64,000 nucleotides of DNA from Rhizobiales bacterium 62-17 (GTDB lineage Bacteria; Pseudomonadota; Alphaproteobacteria; Rhizobiales; Beijerinckiaceae). Location of the stretch: contig MKVW01000009.1 in assembly GCA_001898965.1 (NCBI GenBank), forward strand, positions 1,362,177 through 1,426,176, read 5' to 3'. The notes under the pieces were generated by a model. The model saw nothing but the letters and a program-made list of their open reading frames with translations, made no database searches and had not been told where the DNA came from. Numbering within the stretch: position 1 is the stretch's first letter; every line of letters begins with the position of its first letter. A program made the position numbers and the translations under genes. Below are positions 61,188 to 64,000 of the stretch, piece after piece.

Positions 61188-62774
61188 ATGACCGGTGCGG
61201 AGAAGGCATATCTGCGGCGCCAGATTGGTCGCAATGCGTCCGTCGGTCTTTTCTGGATGTCGATGGGCACGCCGACGATCGTCGAATTGGCGCTCGAATC
61301 CCAGCCTGACGCTGTGGTCATCGACGCGCAACACGGGCTGTGGGAACGCCGCACCATTGAAGAAGCGATCGGCACGGTCGGCACGCGCGCTCCCGTTCTG
61401 GTGCGCGTAGCTGAAAATTCCGCACTGGCCATCGGTCAGGCGCTGGATGCCGGCGCCGAAGGTGTCATCGTTCCGTTGATCGAGACGGCAGCGGAAGCGG
61501 CGGCCGTGGTGTCAGCCGCGCGCTTTCCGCCGCAAGGCAGCCGTTCGGGCGGGGGCGTGCGTCCTTTGGGCCGTAATTTCGCGGCTTATTATCAGGCGGC
61601 GGTGGAGCGGACGGTCGTTGCCGTCATGATCGAAACCGCGCAGGGCGTGCAACAGGCCGAAGCCATCGCGCGCACGCCTAGCATCGATTTTGTTTTTATC
61701 GGAACCGGCGATCTGGCGATTTCTCTGGGCTGTTTCCCCGAAATCGATGATCGCCACGAAGACGCATGCCTTAAAGTGCTCGCGGCGTGCCGGAAAGCCG
61801 GCGTGCCATGCGGCATTTTCACCGGGCAGGCGGAAGCCGCCCTGAAACGGCGGCAACAGGGATTCGATATCGTGGTCGTTGCCAACGACATCGATATTGT
61901 GAGTGGTGGTTTCGCGGCGGCGATGAAGCAGTTTTCGGGTCGCTCCACGAAGGTTCAGTCCGGTTACGGTCAGTCGAAGGAGAGCAAGGATATGTCAGCA
62001 GCGCTTCTCACACAGCTCGTCTCGGTCATATCGAGCGGGCAGATCCGCATGGTCGATCTGACGCAGACCTTGCGGCCGTCGACGCCGGTCATTCAATTGC
62101 CGCCGCCCTTCGCGCAGTCCGATCCGTTCAGCACGTCTGAAATTTCCCGTTACGATGAGCGTGGCCCCGCCTGGTATTGGAACAACATTGCCTGCGGCGA
62201 ACATACCGGCACGCATCTCGATGCGCCCTGCCATTGGGTCACCGGCCAGCACAATGCGAATGGCTATACCGACACGATCCCGATCGATCGCTTCATCGCG
62301 CCCGCCTGTGTCATCGATTGTTCGAAGGAAGCGGCGACCGATGAAAAGTTTCTGCTCGAGCCGGCCGGCATCGAAGCGTGGGAAGCGCGCCATGGCCGCA
62401 TTCCCGATGGTTCCTGGGTGTTGATGCGTACCGATTGGTCGAAGCGCGAGGATCCGTCCGCCTTCCTCAATATGAAAGAGGATGGTCCGCATGTGCCGGG
62501 TCCGTCGGCCGCGGCGGTGAAATTCCTCGTCGAGCAGCGCAACGTCAACGGCTGGGGCGTGGAAGCGGTGGGCACCGATGCGGGGCAGGCATTTGCTTTC
62601 GAGCCGGCTTTCCCGGCGCATCATCTCATGCATGGCGCCAACAAGCTCGGGCTGGCGAGCCTGTGCAATCTCGACAAACTGCCGCCGACCGGCGCTGTCC
62701 TGATCACCGCGCCGCTCAAGATCGAAAAGGGCTCGGGCAGCCCCTTGCGCGTGCTGGCTCTGGTGCCGGCGTAA
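61188..62774 (+). CDS. HpcH/HpaI aldolase - cyclase (isatin hydrolase/kynurenine formamidase-type) in one frame
   Basis: 528 residues with two unrelated enzyme domains. Residues 1-255 are an HpcH/HpaI class II aldolase: GLFWMSMGTPTIVELALE, VVIDAQHGLWE, metal ligands Glu149 (MIETAQGV) and Asp175 (FIGTGDLAISLG). Residues 270-528 are a cyclase-family hydrolase with the Mn/Zn motif H339-x3-H343-x-D345-x3-H349 (HTGTHLDAPCH) and GVEAVGTDAGQ. The cyclase family hydrolyses N-formylkynurenine, isatin and similar amides. A Ser/Lys-rich linker of about 20 residues joins them. Met269 (ATG 61992) is preceded in the DNA by AAGGAG-type sequence, so a separate cyclase might also be made. ATG 61188 follows GGAGATAGGA. 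Confidence 0.88.
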   Translation: MTGAEKAYLRRQIGRNASVGLFWMSMGTPTIVELALESQPDAVVIDAQHGLWERRTIEEAIGTVGTRAPVLVRVAENSALAIGQALDAGAEGVIVPLIETAAEAAAVVSAARFPPQGSRSGGGVRPLGRNFAAYYQAAVERTVVAVMIETAQGVQQAEAIARTPSIDFVFIGTGDLAISLGCFPEIDDRHEDACLKVLAACRKAGVPCGIFTGQAEAALKRRQQGFDIVVVANDIDIVSGGFAAAMKQFSGRSTKVQSGYGQSKESKDMSAALLTQLVSVISSGQIRMVDLTQTLRPSTPVIQLPPPFAQSDPFSTSEISRYDERGPAWYWNNIACGEHTGTHLDAPCHWVTGQHNANGYTDTIPIDRFIAPACVIDCSKEAATDEKFLLEPAGIEAWEARHGRIPDGSWVLMRTDWSKREDPSAFLNMKEDGPHVPGPSAAAVKFLVEQRNVNGWGVEAVGTDAGQAFAFEPAFPAHHLMHGANKLGLASLCNLDKLPPTGAVLITAPLKIEKGSGSPLRVLALVPA

Positions 62775-62784
62775 GGTCAGATCA

Positions 62785-62822
62785 GACCGCCGTCATCTCG
62801 GCGACACCGGATGATGGCGGTC
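62785..62822. terminator. Bidirectional hairpin between the catabolic operon and iclR
   Basis: GACCGCCGTCATC (62785-62797) pairs with GATGATGGCGGTC (62810-62822) with one G-T wobble position and a 12-nt loop. It lies between convergent stop codons at 62774 and 62828. No T tract is present on either strand. Confidence 0.6.
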
Positions 62823-62827
62823 TCGCA

Positions 62828-63631
62828 CTAGGGGCTGTCCGCGCCGCCCAGCTCTTGGGTGAGAGCGGCGGCGATCTCGACCACTTTCTTGATGAGAACC
62901 GTTTTGCGCTGCTGCGTCGCCGCGCGCAGCGGCAGCGCGATCGCCAGCACGCTGTGCAGTTGCTGCTGCGTTCCAAAGACAGGCACGGCCAGAACGACGC
63001 CACCGGGAAGAATGGTCTGGCTCGACCAATAGTATCGATCCTTGCGGATTTGTTCGAGCCGCTGCTGCACGGCTTTATCGTCTTCCGCCTCGATTTCATC
63101 CCCCTTCTGCTCCAACACCAGCGGCATAGTGTGGGTCTCGGCAAGATAAGCGAGAAAGACATGGCCGACGGCGGAGCGGCGGAGCGGAACGGTCGATCCC
63201 AACCGCAGCATCATCGGCATCGGATGCACACCGGTCTGCTGGCCGATGAGCGTCGCGCCATGTTCGGACCAGATGTAGAGCAGCGCATCGTGTCCGGTTT
63301 CATTGACGAGTTCGACGAGGCGCTCCTGCGCGATTCCGAAACTGTCGAAACGGCTGAAGGCGGCGACGCCGAGCTGTCGTGCTGCGGGGCCAAGATCGTA
63401 GAGGCCCGTGGTCACTGATTTTCCCGCCATGCCCGATCGCACCAGGCTGACGAGATAGCGATGCAGCTTGCTCGGCTGCAGACCCGTGGCGCGCGAGAGA
63501 TCGCCGAGGCTGGTGGCGCCGTTCTGCCGCATCAGCGTTTGCAGTACGCGCAAAGCGATTTCTACCGATTGAATGCCTGACGGATCGCGTTTGCTGGTGG
63601 GTTTGGCGGTTTTGATCCCTTTGGCGGGCAT
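62828..63631 (-). CDS. IclR-family transcriptional regulator
   Basis: 267 residues. The winged helix lies at about 20-85: VEIALRVLQTLMRQNGATSLGDLSRATGLQPSKLHRYLVSLVRSGM. An IclR effector domain follows with RLGSTVPLRRSAVGHVFLAYL and IALPLRA. It starts from ATG 63631 (MPAKGIKTAK), divergent from a hydantoinase gene with a palindrome in the 235-nt gap. The usual role is control of a catabolic operon; it may act on the hydantoinase gene, the upstream catabolic cluster, or both. Confidence 0.92.
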   Translation of the reverse strand: MPAKGIKTAKPTSKRDPSGIQSVEIALRVLQTLMRQNGATSLGDLSRATGLQPSKLHRYLVSLVRSGMAGKSVTTGLYDLGPAARQLGVAAFSRFDSFGIAQERLVELVNETGHDALLYIWSEHGATLIGQQTGVHPMPMMLRLGSTVPLRRSAVGHVFLAYLAETHTMPLVLEQKGDEIEAEDDKAVQQRLEQIRKDRYYWSSQTILPGGVVLAVPVFGTQQQLHSVLAIALPLRAATQQRKTVLIKKVVEIAAALTQELGGADSP

Positions 63632-63791
63632 GCGGTCTCCGAAATCTCCATGTCCACCATGCGGGCCAGGCGCGGCGGATGCATCACGATGCGATCAAGC
63701 GGGGCCTAAAAAGCTGAGTTGCCGGGGCAAGTCAAAAGACAAGTCGAAAGGCTTGACGCCTCCGCGGTGGTTATGCATCTATAGTGAATGA

Positions 63792-63808
63792 TTTCATCAT
63801 AGATGAAA
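63792..63808. promoter_or_regulatory. Palindrome TTTCATC-ATA-GATGAAA before the hydantoinase gene
   Basis: A perfect 7-bp inverted repeat around ATA, AT-rich, 58 nt before the hydantoinase ATG and in the iclR-hydantoinase divergent gap. The size fits an IclR-type operator. No second copy was noticed in the window. Confidence 0.5.
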
Positions 63809-63866
63809 ATAGGAAACGCCGCTCGTAGCCGATTTGGATGCGCGTGACTTGAGTGAGGAACGATTG

Positions 63867-64000
63867 ATGTTGAATGCGGGGAGGGAGCCTGCGCAGCCCA
63901 GTTTGCGGATCGCGGTCGATATCGGGGGGACGTTCACAGACCTTGCAGCCTTTGATGAGCGCGGCCGGATGCTGTCCTTCGGCAAGGCGCTGTCGACGCA
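63867..64000 (+). CDS. Hydantoinase/oxoprolinase family protein (HyuA-like), N-terminal fragment
   Basis: The first 44 residues are visible and the gene continues past the right edge. It starts at ATG 63867, with GAGG 8 nt upstream. After a 12-residue leader comes LRIAVDIGGTFTDLAAFDERGRM, where VDIGGTFTD is the hydantoinase A/5-oxoprolinase ATP-binding (actin-like) signature. Such enzymes use ATP to open cyclic imides and amides such as N-methylhydantoin, hydantoin or 5-oxoproline, or carboxylate acetone. The divergent IclR gene probably controls it. The domain beyond the window decides which subfamily it belongs to. Confidence 0.85.
   Translation, partial: MLNAGREPAQPSLRIAVDIGGTFTDLAAFDERGRMLSFGKALST

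Noticed and set aside
1-64000. CRISPR arrays, rRNA or tRNA genes, insertion sequences, prophage or integrase genes
   Set aside because: None was recognised by reading both strands; intergenic gaps are short and lack regularly spaced repeats or cloverleaf-like segments.

Overview
The window is chromosomal DNA of a GC-rich alphaproteobacterium, most likely Hyphomicrobiales (Rhizobiales). The reasons are the high GC content, the C-P lyase operon layout with its hexapeptide-repeat transferase and DUF1045 gene, an Irr/ICE-like iron box, and a palindromic dispersed repeat of a type common in that order. No rRNA or tRNA is present to fix the genus. No prophage, insertion sequence or CRISPR array was seen. 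Coding density is high and most genes lie in compact operons.

Left third (1-26055). A minus-strand cluster holds a class III aminotransferase (cut by the left edge), a nucleotide-sugar-type epimerase and a small 4-TM transporter. Metabolic genes follow: two GMC oxidoreductases, an amidase, a DUF1993 protein, a tandem universal stress protein and a 2-hydroxyacid dehydrogenase. A divergent HxlR regulator / NmrA-like oxidoreductase pair comes next. From 11877 to 19776 lies a minus-strand ferric-siderophore locus: ECF sigma, FecR, TonB receptor with an STN domain, binding protein, fused double permease and esterase, preceded by an Irr/ICE-like box. It has no ATPase gene. Then come cytochrome b561 with a RibD-like reductase, GTP cyclohydrolase II with a degenerate N-terminal domain, a YfhO-like membrane protein and a class III CoA-transferase.

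Middle (26056-50164). A HAE1-type RND pump (adaptor plus AcrB-like protein) follows a 413-bp AT-rich leader. A methyltransferase/SDR pair lies divergent from a TetR gene. A complete C-P lyase locus (33183-44645) runs phnF | phnG-H-I-J-K-L, hexapeptide transferase, phnC-D-E, DUF1045, phnM, phnN, with a clear PhnF-type operator. It imports phosphonates and converts them to phosphoribosyl phosphate. No phnP is present, but the DUF1045 protein carries two HxTL motifs of 2H phosphoesterases. An orphan OmpR-type response regulator lies divergent from a heavy-metal-type RND adaptor/pump pair.

Right part (50204-64000). The least familiar region is an apparent catabolic cluster. It holds a dipeptide-type ABC importer (binding protein, two permeases, fused double ATPase), a FadR-type GntR regulator, a RutA-like flavin monooxygenase, an acyl-CoA ligase, a two-domain EthD-like protein, and one open frame joining an HpcH/HpaI aldolase to a kynurenine-formamidase/isatin-hydrolase-type cyclase. 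An identical 14-bp near-palindrome lies upstream of the importer and directly after a strong promoter in front of the monooxygenase, tying both blocks to one regulator. A convergent IclR gene and the start of a hydantoinase/oxoprolinase gene close the window. The cluster looks like uptake and breakdown of a small nitrogen-containing or amide compound whose identity the sequence does not reveal.
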